This document shows positions 25,501 through 37,779 of a DNA stretch of 64,000 nt, piece by piece. The first letter of the stretch is position 1; every line of letters begins with the position of its first letter. The translations under genes were made by a program, and so were the position numbers. Under the pieces are notes generated by a model. That model was not told the DNA's origin and did not search any database. It saw nothing but the letters and a program-made list of their open reading frames with translations. Location of the stretch: assembly GCA_008360955.1 (NCBI GenBank), contig LUCM01005060.1:1-64000 (forward strand), in the 5' to 3' direction. The stretch is from Fasciolopsis buskii (Eukaryota; Platyhelminthes; Trematoda; Plagiorchiida; Fasciolidae).

Positions 25501-28500
25501 GTAAGACATTGCCTTTTAATGCGTAGCATACACTAATTAATTGCAAAATATAGTTTATCTTGCAGTTATGCGTGCAATTTTGTTATATCTCGGTGAATTG
25601 ACTGCTCTTTGTTTCCCTTAGTGATCGTAAGTAAAGGTATATTAGGTAATGATGTCATTGCTATCACCGGTACCTACGTGTTATATAAAAATGACTGACT
25701 ATAAGCATCTAAATACGTTAATTTGATGCCTGCTTTTTTAATTTCATGATACGAAGGAATTGCAACTGAATTTAAATCACCAACTAGCTGAGCCAATCCA
25801 GTGAGCCCTATATAACATGACGCAAATTTCGAAGTCTACATCATAAATTATTTCTAAACGTCCTCGGGTTTCGTTTATTTATTTTTTGAGGCTCTCGGCG
25901 CCGAGAGATGGTGCCTGGGTATACAAATGGTCTCATGGTGAATCCGGACGTTTAGTTTGAAGTTGCGCTTATGAGGATTTCTCTTGCGCGAGCATTTATA
26001 TGAGACGGTATCTAAACTTTTGCCGCGAGCTTCTGCGGTTAATTGTCGCGAAATCCTTCACGGGGAAATTACGGACAGCTTCGCAAAACAATGCATTAAA
26101 TGCCTGCCTGCTGGAGCAAAGTGCCTGCTTTTGAGCCGGTTTCGAAAATTGTGAGGGGCTGATTTCTGACTTTTTAGGATCTACTTGCGGTCTGTTTGAG
26201 GGGTTTTTGTTGATTGGGTTGTTGTAGCGCAGCAGCATAGCAATCGCGCGATGGATAGTTGTTGGCTTTGCAAGTGGTTATAGGGACTCATCCACTGCAA
26301 GGGTAGTGGGTAGCACCAGAATGTACATAAACGCATTCCTCGGGGCTCAATAAAGACAGTGGTGAATATAGATATGGTAGGAATGTGTGTGGGATGTTGA
26401 ATGTGCTAGAAACTTGTAATCCCGCAGCGGCTGAGAGGCTTTCGGACTAGGTGTAGTCATTGGGCAGGTCGCTTGAGGTCTTTCGTAAACAGAACGGGTC
26501 GTAGGCATCCACGGAGATAAAATTCCTTGATGAAGGTTAACCTGTTCTCACCATCGGTCTCAGTGTTCATTTGCCGCCTGGGCTTTTTGCTGGCGATGGG
26601 TTACGGAGAAGCGGGATGATCCGTCAGGGAATTGGTCACATTTATCACTTTTCTAGTCTGCATCCGTTAGTGTATCTCATTTTAGTCATACCTGAAACAT
26701 TTCAAACGTGGATACAGCGCACATGCACTGATGTCTGCAAAAATGAATGTTTCCGTATAAATCAAACCTTTACGTCCCTTGTAGCGAGATCCCCTTAACC
26801 GTTTATCATTTAATCTGTAAGTTTTCACGGTTAGTTCATCCGACGCAAGTATTCGCAGCTCGTGGTCTTTTTCGCTCTTCAGTTTTGTTCTGTCCAGTCT
26901 CATTTATCTTCGTCTAATCATCGATTAACCTTTAGCTCTGCAAAAATATAACTGCTGTTTTCATCATTTCCGCTTGATGCTGTGAACGATGTATCATTGC
27001 AGTGCGGAGCGATGCTGACATGAGCTTTCAAGGTAAAATTTGACGAACGTGTTTACAATTCGTGCAGAGCACTTACTACGGTCGGCAGGTGACGTATAAA
27101 TTGCTAACCAACATCCACTCATAGACCATATGAGGATGGGTAGGGTGGAAGGGCTGGTACGAAGAGAAAGTCCAGGTAAATAAACGCATTCAGGTTCTGA
27201 GGTCATTTGCGAACGGAAATTGCCCAAATACAACAATTCAAAGGTAAGAACCAGGTTTCCCAGAAACAAATAATGTGGATGGTCGAAGATTAAAGGAGCA
27301 TAGGCGGATGAACAGCTTTGCCGGTATTCATCTTGTAAAATAGGCTGTGGGGAATCATGAATTACGTAAGCGTTTTGATGCTCTTAGAAAATTACCCCCA
27401 TTTGCAAACTGATCTTTGTAACTATAAGGAGGTTGGTGTCATGTCACTCCACAAGTGACAGGCGCAAAGCTTATTGTAGCTCGCTGCAAGCCTCAAAACC
27501 GCTAAAGTTCTCAAAAGCCTGCCCCTGGATGTCAGCTTGACTGCTGAAGTGGATTTTTTTGATCACAATCAAGAACCGGTCCAGGGAACCTGCAAACTGG
27601 TGGGTAGGGGAACCTTGAAAGATTTTGCCAGGAATAGTTTGCTAGTCTAAAATATTTTATTAAAAATTTGTTGATCTTAGGGCTAGTTTAAATTTGGGAA
27701 TACGAAGTCGTCGCGAAAGATGATATAATGCATAGGTTGTAGACAGAATGGGTTCCGTGGATGAGGAAGCTAGACGAAAGGAAAGCATAAATAAAAAGAA
27801 GGTAATCTTCCTATTTCATAGTTACAAGGGATCACGTCGGAGCAGAATGCACCGTTGAACATAGCCAACATTGGAAGAATTTAACACCCATTATTTGGTG
27901 TCAGACCGCTCCGGACACTCCAGAGAGGAAAGATCCGACATACTCATGCCAGTGAATAATAAAGAACGTTCTTCCAGGACAGGCCTGACTAGAGAATGGT
28001 GACCTGTGAACTTGCATCCTTCAGACCGGAAATTACTGGCGGCCTGTTGCAAGACAAGTTCGAGAAGTGTGAAGTTTTATGGGTAGCGCAAGCAGTGGTC
28101 TCGAACTGAGGGGTTAGTGGAGTGGACAGGTCGTAAAGTCTGATAATTCTGAGAGGTGTCCACCACCATGGGGTCGAGTTTGACGGCGGGAAACTTCATT
28201 CTACAAACAACGTGCCGTCGTATAATATCCCCTTGACCGTTAGTAAAATTCTCGACTCAGGTTAGACGGGGTGGTTTGAGAAATGAAATATAGTTTTGAT
28301 GTTCTCAGAAAACAAGAAATTGTTGCCGTGATTTGTAAGAGGTAGAGTGTCAATAGTGCAAATAATATCAGCATAAGGCCTGGAAAGCGTTCTTTCGGTA
28401 TAGCGCTAGTGACTGGGGCCGGACATGATCTATAACCACCAATGTGGGCAAACTAAGTGTCTTGAGTGCAAGAACAAAAACCTGCGTCGAGCACGACCGT

Positions 28501-29590
28501 GGTTCTGTGAAAGGGGATTTTGAAGAGAAAGCATGCTTTGGGTACGTGGCGAAGGACTTTCACCATGTCAAGTAAACTGGTAATACACGGGCTGCTTTTG
28601 TCTGTGGCGTCAAAAACCGGAGTAAGAAAGGCAAATGCTGGGAGGTGCGCAATCATGGTTGCGGGCAGCCATGCAGCTCTTTATGAATAAAACTGTTAAA
28701 CAGATAAATTATTGCAAGCTCCTCCAGCAGTCTTTCTATTAATTTAGATGTGGCATAATTTAACTACCTAAGCTGCACAAAGGAACGTTTGAGAGTCAAC
28801 TGATCGTCCCCTTTTTGTACACTACCAGATCTGAAAAAACCGGTTTCACCGTCAATTTATCTGCCTATAGGCAAGTATTAAGGCTAAAACTCCCAAAAGT
28901 GAACAAGAAGAATTGGAATTGCAATCACGGGGAAGCTTTGCGGCTTAATACATAACCAACCACCAGTCTGTCTATTTGGGGATCGGAAAATTAAAAACAC
29001 TTCACTTTTGTAACTTTTAAATTTTTATAAGCATATTTTGCAACCTTGTTGAGGTTTTGCCCATGAAATCATGTTTTCGCTGCTTTTCTTGGCCAACCAA
29101 TTGTTTTAATTTTTTCGGGCGCTTTTAGCAAGCTAACCAAGAGCGGCTTCTTGATTATTGTAGCTTGCAATGTTTTTGTCTGCTTGCTTGTAAGACGCCT
29201 GTATGCGTGGAAGTCAGCAAATTTACACTTTACCTTTTGGTCTATTTTGTCTGAATGTTTATTTACTTAGTGCTAACAAGAAGGTGGGATATACTGGTCG
29301 TTGGTTCTCGTGGCCAGAGCGGTGGAGAAATTTGGTTAAGAAAGGTAGAAGATAGTTGGTTTGGGTAATTCCCTTACTCAGATCCCCAGTAGGATAGCAC
29401 CAGCGGCGACTTTCTATCTTTCCTTAAGGATTAGTTTATATTAGAATCAGAGGTGCCTCTTTTATACCACGAATTTCATGAGGCTGGCATTTGCAAGAAA
29501 AAGCAAACAACAGTAATGATTCTTAGAACGATGGAACAAAATTTGGGCACGCAGACTACTTATCCAAGGGAAAGGTACCAATGTTTACAT
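25501..29590. other. No recognisable gene in about 4 kb
   Basis: Only short open stretches. An exon-like block with an AAGAAG|GTAATC donor at about 27748-27801 (MGSVDEEARRKES) could be chance. No recognisable mobile-element protein seen. Confidence 0.45.
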
Positions 29591-29594
29591 TGAT

Positions 29595-30820
29595 TACCAA
29601 CTGATTCAGACCGAGAATCATCGCTTGAAGACCTCAATGAATCCTCTGCGCTGATGTATGGCTCGCAAGCAATTCCAGGACAGTTTGCGTTCCTAGGAGG
29701 GTGGCCTATTGCATGGTCTAACAATGCTGGAGCACGACACTTCGAAGGGCCCCAAGGCCTTGCTCAGAAAACCGCTACAAACGACTGTAAGGATTATCGG
29801 TGCAGTGTACGGGCATTTCGGACTAGATCATGACTGTGGCATATCTTCAAGGACCCAACAACATCCAGCTGCAATGGAGTCAATTTGCAACCACAAACTG
29901 ATGGTTCAACGGCGTTTACATGGCCATCTCAATGGTTGTGGCTAATTATGAGTTTCTTAGACCGCAGTCGCCCGTGTTCTTAGTCGGATTACATTGTGGG
30001 GCACCTTAGCCCGCATGTGTGCAATTTCATCTGGACGACAGCATGTTTGGGCTACAGGGTTTTCTTTCTCAAGGAGTGTGTTTGCGCGAAAACTGGCGAT
30101 TTTTGAAAGTTTTCCTACAGAGTTTATTGACAAGCACACGGGCTCTTTCTTTAGGCAAACTAGGCATCACAGTATGTAATTCAGTTTTTCCTGTTGTATC
30201 TACTGCAGAGTTTGTGTCCATCGATGTGGGATATTCCCAATAAATAAACTAGCTGCAAGAAAATATAACGGCTTATGATTTCGAAAGCAAAAAGCGCTCT
30301 ACAATGGTTTGTCAACATTCGAGGTTCTTTAGATCTGCATGATGAACGCATTTCCGTTGTGTTATCTGCAACCAGTAAGCCTGGGCCCTTGAAACTCCTA
30401 ATAAACATATGGCGCAGGAGCGAATTGAACGCATAACATCAACCCATTTGTGGATCGTTTGCAATAGCCTGTATACCATGCCTGACGTGACTTCCCACGT
30501 GAATGTCGGCCGTCAACTTAAGCCGATTGATGGAAAGCTTCCCCTTTTCTTCAATCCTAAGCACGACAATATGCTTTACTGGGGACTATTTTCTGTGAAG
30601 TTATTTGTGAATACGCCTATATTTAAGCAATCATACAGATACATGTTTACCGTTAAGTCTGTAACCACATGATTCTCTTACTTTTCAAACGTGATTAGTA
30701 TGCTTCCGTACATACTACGTAAACTACAGTTTCTTGACGCGGACACGTGAAAACGCGATTCATTATCTATGGACCTACTGGGTAACTAATATACGAACAT
30801 ATAAATATAAACCTGTCTAT
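29595..30820. other. Anonymous sequence with several short open stretches
   Basis: 29600-29840 (DLNESSALMYGSQAIPGQF), 30019-30243 and 30409-30672 are open for 60-90 codons each but match nothing I recognise. Confidence 0.35.
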
Positions 30821-30824
30821 TTAC

Positions 30825-31295
30825 TAAATCTTATTTGTTTTAATAATATTCGTATATTTCTCAGAAAGTTCGAAAGGCATGCTTCGCTGCATGATCAAAT
30901 GTTACAGTGGTATTGCAAGTTACATTGAACAAGCACATAAACATTTTGGTGCGAAATGAGAAGAAGTAGCAAAACTGGCATATCAAGAGGAACAAAGTGT
31001 TTATTCGCACCAACGATGCCTATCGCAGGTGCGGAGTTCAACTGGACCTTGGTGGCGGGCATGGAGGTGTCTGCAGTATTCGGATTTAATGGGTCTATAA
31101 AATGGACATAAATGTTGAAAGTGTCATAAAGAAAGTCTCCAAAGACCTTGAGTGAAAGACAAAGTTGTCAAAACAGACCAAAACAGCTGGCGGCAAGAGT
31201 ATTAATGGCCTATAGATACCATGGATCCTGGAGCCAAGAAAATAGGCAAAAGCCTCTTGAAAATACGGAAGAACGAACAACACTGGCTAATCATT
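30825..31295 (+). repeat. Unknown dispersed repeat family, copy 4
   Basis: Plus-strand homologue of 23110-23570. It reads RTNDAYRRCGVQLDLGGG and then YKMDINVE, related to AYRGRKIWLEG of copy 2. Relative to the 23-kb copy it lacks a segment near 31220. Confidence 0.55.
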
Positions 31296-31299
31296 GTTC

Positions 31300-32240
31300 A
31301 AAGACAATAATGGAAATTTCGTCGTCATTGAGGAGTGAAGATTGATGTGATATGCCGGAATAATATACATTTAACGCTGGTAAGCCAGTGTGGAACAAAA
31401 ACGGGTTTCTTTGCTCCTTTGTTTGCGTTCGTGGGCTTAGCTTATAGGGATTACTGGCATGCTGGTGGCCGCGATTGCCGAGACGATGATTGGGGTGGTT
31501 TTCGCAGTAGACGCCGGTAGCGGCATCTGGTACAGGGATCTAAGTGTGGCTGCCTTCGTGGCAATTTGATGTCAACGTGGTGGGAATGTTGAACACGGGC
31601 GGGCAGTTCCAGCAGTAAATCTGTGCAATCGGGAGGACTTGTCCGCTCAAAGAGTCACAGGATTTGTGGATCACGTTATGTGGCCTCGACACTTTGGCAG
31701 ACTTGCAACGTTGGTGATTCATGAGGGTTAGAAGCAATGTCCACTTCACCGTGGAGCAGATCGCATTTATCCTTTCTGGGATAGTTGATCTAAGCCTTGG
31801 GTCAGCTTGTTTTCCCGGCGTGTTGAGACGTGCGAGGATGGGGCCAGAAACTGATTGGCAGCCTCCTGGCGAGACACGAGTGCAAATGCACATAACTGGA
31901 ACGGAAAAAGGGAGAGATAGCAGTCTGGAGGTATTTCAGCTGAGGGTTATGGTGCGTGCAAACCGAATAACGAGACGTGATGAATGTTATGCAGAATGAG
32001 GTATCAGGTTATGCCGAATTTCTCACTTAGAATGGTCTAATTGTTAAATGCATGCAGAAGAAAGGTCTTAGATAGGGACATTAAATATTAGTTTGAGAGT
32101 AAATGAGAATTTGGTGTATGTCTTTTTATATACCTTGCAACATGCGCATTAAACGAGATGGAAAGTCAGGTGAGAAATTGCACCGGCTTGTTTCATTGAC
32201 GGAGTTTTCTTTCTACACCTACAATGATTTGTACTTGCGG
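31300..32240. other. No recognisable gene
   Basis: Overlapping open stretches on both strands at 31540-31990 without recognised domains. Confidence 0.35.
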
Positions 32241-32243
32241 AGA

Positions 32244-32835
32244 CTACTGGGAATCAAAAATGGCTAGACCTTGTTGAGTGGGTTGAGATAAGCCTTCGAG
32301 CGTTACATTCAGTCGATGCCCTAGGCCAGATTCATAAGCGCTTTCTATTGGATTGTAAGGATCGTGCATGTTCAGCAAGTTTTTTACGGTTATTGTCTTC
32401 CTAATTCCGTTTTTAAAGGTGACGGAGGCAGGAGAGGTCATTCTTATATGAAGAGGTAGTTTGTTCCACGGGGAGGAATATTTGATGATAAAGAAGTTTT
32501 TCCTAAGTGCTGTCCTCGCCATGGGAACTGACACCAAGAACTCAGCTCGACGCAAGCCATAGGGAAAGTTATTTCTTACTTGGGGTGCAGAGAAGCGCAC
32601 AAATTTACCAATAATCCTGTGAAAAAAGAAGAGGTTGATGTGAACTCAAGGCAGCCATAAGGGATCGAGGTGTAGTTTTATGCAACGTTCCATGTAGTCT
32701 AGCGAGGAAGAGTAGCCCAGAAGTCGCTTTGTAAATTTTCGCTGAACATTCTCAATCTCCAGTCTGTCACTCTGCCGCATGTTGGAACAGACGATGGAAC
32801 AGTAGTCCAGGATAGGTCTTATGTATATGTATAAA
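32244..32835 (-). mobile_element. Non-LTR retrotransposon RT C-terminal fragment
   Basis: Minus strand, two frames. 32646-32835 reads YIRPILDYCSIVCSNMRQSD and IENVQRKFTKRLLGY...LGLDPLW-type sequence. 32244-32600 reads RFSAPQVRNNFPYGLRRAEF, VPMARTALRKNFFIIKYSSP and WNKLPLHIR. This is the standard thumb-to-C-terminus order of CR1/Jockey-group LINEs; a frameshift separates the pieces. Confidence 0.75.
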
Positions 32836-33149
32836 CACGTACATGGTTGTTCGTAAATGCTTTGAATTCTCGAAATCGACCGAATTTTACGAAAGTCATA
32901 TTCATACTCATGTGTGCATACACGCACCTGGGTATTTGAGTTTCTGGTATACACACATAAATATGTGTTGGCTGTCATGCCGCAGGCTATAATGGGCATT
33001 TCCGATGTCTAAGTACATCTTGGCTGCGTTATAACTTATTTTACGTGGTACGGCAATAAATAATAAGACACTTCATCTCGTCTCAGCACGGCCTGCGATG
33101 GTTATTCTTTGCCTATTAACAAAGTGAGGGAGAAGCATTTGATTGTAAA

Positions 33150-33215
33150 AACTTGCCTCGAGAAAGACTACCCACGGTAGTCGAAACGTCGGCGCGTTAC
33201 ATCTACCAACAACGC
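33150..33215 (+). other. Penelope-type / hammerhead-like motif
   Basis: A perfect 6-bp stem GACTAC/GTAGTC (33166-33171 with 33177-33182) is followed directly by GAAAC and GTCGGCG. This stem-GAAAC arrangement resembles the stem II and GAAA of hammerhead motifs carried by Penelope-like elements and flatworm retroelements. The expected CTGATGA before the stem is not intact (CTCGAGAAA), so it would be a decayed copy. Confidence 0.3.
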
Positions 33216-33700
33216 TGTGTTATTAATATTATATCATTCACAATAAAAAGAGAAGCTGTTGAATTTATATTAGCATTTGGTATATTACTTCAGCATGTTC
33301 AACGTCAGCCTACAAGTGTGCTCAGTTATTTATTATAAATTAAAATTAGCAGGGCATCCTACCGACGTACACAAATCATTGTTTTCATTTCTCTAGAGGA
33401 ACATGAAAAAAACAAAGAACAATTAAAGTATACTACCGGACTCAAGCCTGCCAACAATCTCGATCAATTACTGTGGTCGTGGATCGTTACCTTCACTTTT
33501 CTGATAGATGATGAGGTCGTGCCAATTTATTCTTATGAATTGAATCCGGTAACCTGCACAGAATACTGATCCAGGGAAAGCGGGGGTGGGCTCCAAGGGT
33601 ATCGGAATCTTCACCTGTCGGACCACCGCGCAAAAGTGCTCGTCTAAATCCACCAACTCTGTTACACCAAGCTAGAAGTAGTGACGGTATAACCACGAAG

Positions 33701-34381
33701 TTGATTGCCGTCTCACTGTCTCTTCAAGCTAATACCAGTCGCTTGGCATATATGCCATCCCTGATAAGCCCGCAAGCACTTCCTCGTCCTTCCGTCAGAC
33801 AACGGCGTGGCGCCCAACCCAAGTCAGTAGAATCCCGCAGGAAACGTATGCCACTCAAGTATTCAACTAACCACACAACCCCACACCTAATTATACATCC
33901 TGCTAACCCAGTAAGTCAACCTCTCTGTAAACCTCGACTGCATGGCACTATTGGCACACTCAACTTGAGTAAGCCTTCCCGGCATGAGCTCTGCAAAACC
34001 GAAAGGTCCACGAACTCACCAAGGCCAAATAACCGCCGCCTACAATCACGAGTTCACTGGCCCACCCTACTCATGCCTCCGCTCTCCTTCGGTAACGCAG
34101 TTGCCACTTGCCAGTATGATTCTAATGCCACTCCACGTTTAGGGTCTGCCGCTTATCCTCCCCACTTTCACCCACCTATTAGTCAACACTATTTAGATAC
34201 ATTCCCGCCACTACGATGCACATTTCCTATCACTGCACACCCGAATCGTCACCTAAACTACCAGTATCCCCATAAATTGGCACGATTTACACCGGGCTCC
34301 CCCTGGCTACCTGAGCCACAACCTATCATGAGAAATCTTTCCCAACCCACTCTTGACCATCGCTTACCCCAATTGCTTTAG
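33701..34381 (+). pseudogene. Pro/His-rich open frame upstream of LINE endonuclease (possible ORF1)
   Basis: A 227-codon open frame, one of the longest in the window, rich in Pro, Ser, Asn, His and Arg, with no recognised domain. It lies 5' of the endonuclease of the LINE at 34738-36690 and on the same strand, so it may be the ORF1 or 5' region of that element. The opening codon is not ATG. Confidence 0.35.
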
Positions 34382-34737
34382 CTAGAAAACATGGTCTTCC
34401 GACTCCTGCGAATTCCAGAAGTAACGCCTACCCCAAAAATTCACGTGCATACTAGCTAACCGGCGTTTTTTCCGGCATTTTCAGAGCCCCCTCCCCACTA
34501 ACATCCTAGATTGACCACCTTTTACGGTCCCACCCCCAACTGATGCCACATCCCCCAAACTGGCATCCTCTAACAACCGGCTCATCAACTCCCAAGTTTC
34601 TTCCATCACATTGGTCTTCAGCCCACAAATCCCTTGACAAAGACACTCCCTCGCCGGCCAGTAAACCTAACTCTACTAAACTTACTCCCGTATCATAGCT
34701 ACGCACTCTACGAACGTCTAATGTATCCTTTGATCAT

Positions 34738-36690
34738 TTGACCCCGACCGAACCCACCTCTTGGATATCAAGTGGAATTAAATGTTCCGGCAAAGTTTCC
34801 CTGCTCCTCCTGACCTTCCGATCTCTGACCCATAAATTAACGAAGCTGAGACTGCCAGCAGCTGGAAACTCTTACGATATTATTTTGGTAACAGAGACTT
34901 GGCTAACAGACCACAGCTCCACTCCGTCCTTCCAAACCAATAGATCAAATCGTAGAGAAGGCGGTTGCCTAGCCTACATGAAGCAGCCACACAAAGCTTC
35001 TGTTCTGCATCATCCAAATCTTGATTCTATTTCTGACACCATTTGGCTTCTGGTACAATTATCCGAGCTCCCATAGGATGTGTATACCAGCCACCAAACT
35101 CGAATAGTTCTGATATTTCTCATCTAGCTCAAGTCTTCATTTATCTCTCTGGTCTTCCACCCAACCGCAAGATAATTACAGGCGATTTCAATGCCCCTAA
35201 ATTTTGTTGGTACACTTTATCCTCTCCACCAACCCTACTCAACTTTATTTCTGAAATGCACGCTGAAGAATGGACTCAGCTTGTGGCCACGCCCACAAGA
35301 TTCCATAATATCTTGGAACTAGTTTTTACGCATAGCACTCCTAATGTTAGGGTTTCAGTGCTAAAACCGTTCCCTGGTAGTGACTGCAAGATGGTCACGT
35401 GTAGCTTCCCTCTCCGTAACAATCCTTCCTCATCCATGTGTATCCACCCTGCTGTCTTTTCCTATATGTCGACTTGTTGGGACGAAATCCCTGACGCCCT
35501 GCGAACCCTTGATTGGTCCGGTTTCTTTTTATTGTTTGACCCGCAGAGTGAGGCAGAAGACCTTTACGCAAAACTTCATTTTTCTATTAATCGTCTGTCC
35601 ACCTTGGCCACTCAACATAAACCCAAGGAGCCTAGTAGGGTTTTCCAGCTCTAGAGGAAACTTCTGCAGGCTCAAAAAATCTTCAATAAGACGGGAGACT
35701 TCCCGCTCTCAGTGCAAGTCAAACGCTTGCAACAAGATTTTCTTACGGAGTCCGAACTAAGATTAAAAAGGCAGACAATGCTAGCTCTTTGGTTGCCTAA
35801 CCCAGTTCGGAAGATTTCTTACATTTTCAAAGCTCGCTCGCAGCCCAAATAGCCAGCTATTCCGAACTTCATCATATTTAATAGCACAGGGTCCCCTGTA
35901 GACATCGCAGAAGCATTCAATACATATTTCTCTTCTACTCTCATTGATGACAATCAGGCACACTCTGCAATCCACCCCATTTTAACTTCGGTTGGATTAT
36001 CCTCCATCTCCTTCGACGTTGCCGGCATCATCAATGTGACGAAATGGGCCAGGCCATCCCACAGGCCTGGCCATGATGGCATTCCACTAGTCCTATTTTG
36101 CACCGCTGGTCCACATCTTCCACTGCTCGCCCTAAATCTGTTCTCGTTCTCCATGTCTGGCGCTACTTTTGCGTCACAATGGAAAACATCCATTATTGTT
36201 CCACACAGCAAAATGGGTCCCATGCATGAACCTGAAAACTTTCGTCCTATTAACCACACTCCAGTTCTATCCAGACTTATGGAAAAGATTGTTAAAGAAC
36301 ACCTGGTTAACTTCCTTACTACTCGCAACCTTATCAACCCCTCCCAACATGGTACCCTGAGGGGCCGATCTAGCCTCACCTCCCAGTTTGACTTCTTAAA
36401 CTTGGTTACTCAGAGTACTGATTTCGCACCGGTCGATGCTGATAATCTTTCCGGACACGTCAATATTGTTTGGTCTCGTTTCCCACTCCCGACTTCTGGT
36501 CCAAATTAAGACTTATGGAATAAGAAATCTACTCTTATCTTGGCTATCATCTTTCATTTCCGATCGCTTCCAGGTAGTCAATATTAACGGTTGTTTTTCT
36601 CAGCCCTGTGGTATAACCAATGGGGTCATTCAGGGCAGCGGCCCAGGTCCTCTCCTATTTCCGCTATTCATAACGGAGAGTATTTTAGGC
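34738..36690 (+). mobile_element. CR1-like LINE A: endonuclease and RT, broken
   Basis: Endonuclease N-part at 34738-35076 (ILVTETWLTDHS), C-part at 35043-35654 (VYQPPNSN, then GDFNAP at 35181-35198, then ATPTRF...LELVFT). RT at 36036-36509 (GHDGIPLVLF, then FRPINHTPVLSRLMEKIVKE, then QHGTLRGRSSLTSQ) and 36510-36680 (SDRFQVVNINGCFSQPCGIT, then GVIQGSGPGPLLFPLF). At least four frame changes; the sequence loses similarity before the FADD box. Confidence 0.78.
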
Positions 36691-37079
36691 GTAAATGTGA
36701 GGAATTTTTCATTCGCATGCCAGGCGGTGGCACCAGAGGGGACAGTTGAGACTGTGAGCAACCACACAATGATTCAGAGGAGGATTACATTCCTTAGTAA
36801 TGGGATGATTCTAATATGAAACCAACTGTCAGAAAATGTGCTTGATAGCAATAATACAAGCATTTAAGGAAGCTCTGAGTGCTCTCTGGAAATGAACTGC
36901 GCCGCACCGTTGCGTAGCCATATAGCTCAGGCCGGGAAGAGCAAGATTACGGACTCCATAAATGCACGTATTCAATAGGGCATAAACAGTAATTGGCTGA
37001 ATACTTTTTGCCCGGAACGATTATTAAGGGCTCTCATAATCTATGGGCAGGCAGACTCGGAAGGAAATACAGGCTGGGG

Positions 37080-37779
37080 GCTCAGTGCGAAGTCCTTGAC
37101 ATGACACAAAATTTGGGAGACCTACTTGCCTTAAAGGCAGGGTGGCAACCAGAATATGGTGTTATATTTGCCATGGGTGGTTCCATCGTGCATGTGAAGA
37201 TGTGAAAAAGGACATTTATGAGCTGTTTTTGTCCACAATACAAGCTAAGCCCGATTTACGCAGCTTTCAAAAAGCCGGTGCGAAGTGCCATCCTGTGGAA
37301 TACTCAGATGGGGCAACGGCAAACTTTGCCGGCAGACCATCGGGTTGGATGATCGCACCGGTTTACTGAAGGATGCAAAGGTGAAAGACAACTTTTCTCT
37401 CGACAAAGAAGAGGCTCTATCACCGGCGGTAAGGGGCGATCCCGTCAGCATACCTTTTGCTGACCGGATAGGGCTGGAAAAAATAGAACCGCCGGAGAAT
37501 GTGCGTGTTGATGGCAGTAAAGCGGAAGCATTGCCTCAGACGGTTACAGGGGCGAAAGATAAAAGCGAACCAGGCAAGGAAAAAAGCCAACGAAAGGGAG
37601 GCTTACAAAGAGAGAAGCAAATGTACAAATATAGCAACCCGAAAAAATGGAAAAGTTGCCCACCCAAACACAAGATACTCGGAAATAGACTCAAGGCCAA
37701 GAGGTGTGGGCCATGTCTTGTGTCAGATGAGCCGGGAGCTAAGTGGCGTGCAGAAACCCAGCAATATGGCTTTGGGTAG
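37080..37779 (+). pseudogene. LINE B ORF1: PHD-like finger plus basic region
   Basis: 37081-37140 gives a Cys-containing AQCEV...NLGDLLALKAG stretch. In the next frame 37142-37230 reads WCYICHGWFHRACEDVKKDI, the C-x2-C..WFH-x2-C end of a PHD finger as known in the ORF1 of some CR1 elements. 37285-37779 is an uninterrupted Lys/Glu-rich 164-codon stretch (GKEKSQRKGGLQREKQ). A frameshift near 37140 splits the finger. Confidence 0.6.

Noticed and set aside
36908..36990. tRNA-like TAGCTCAG (A-box-like) sequence
   Set aside because: No matching B box or acceptor stem can be folded at tRNA spacing.
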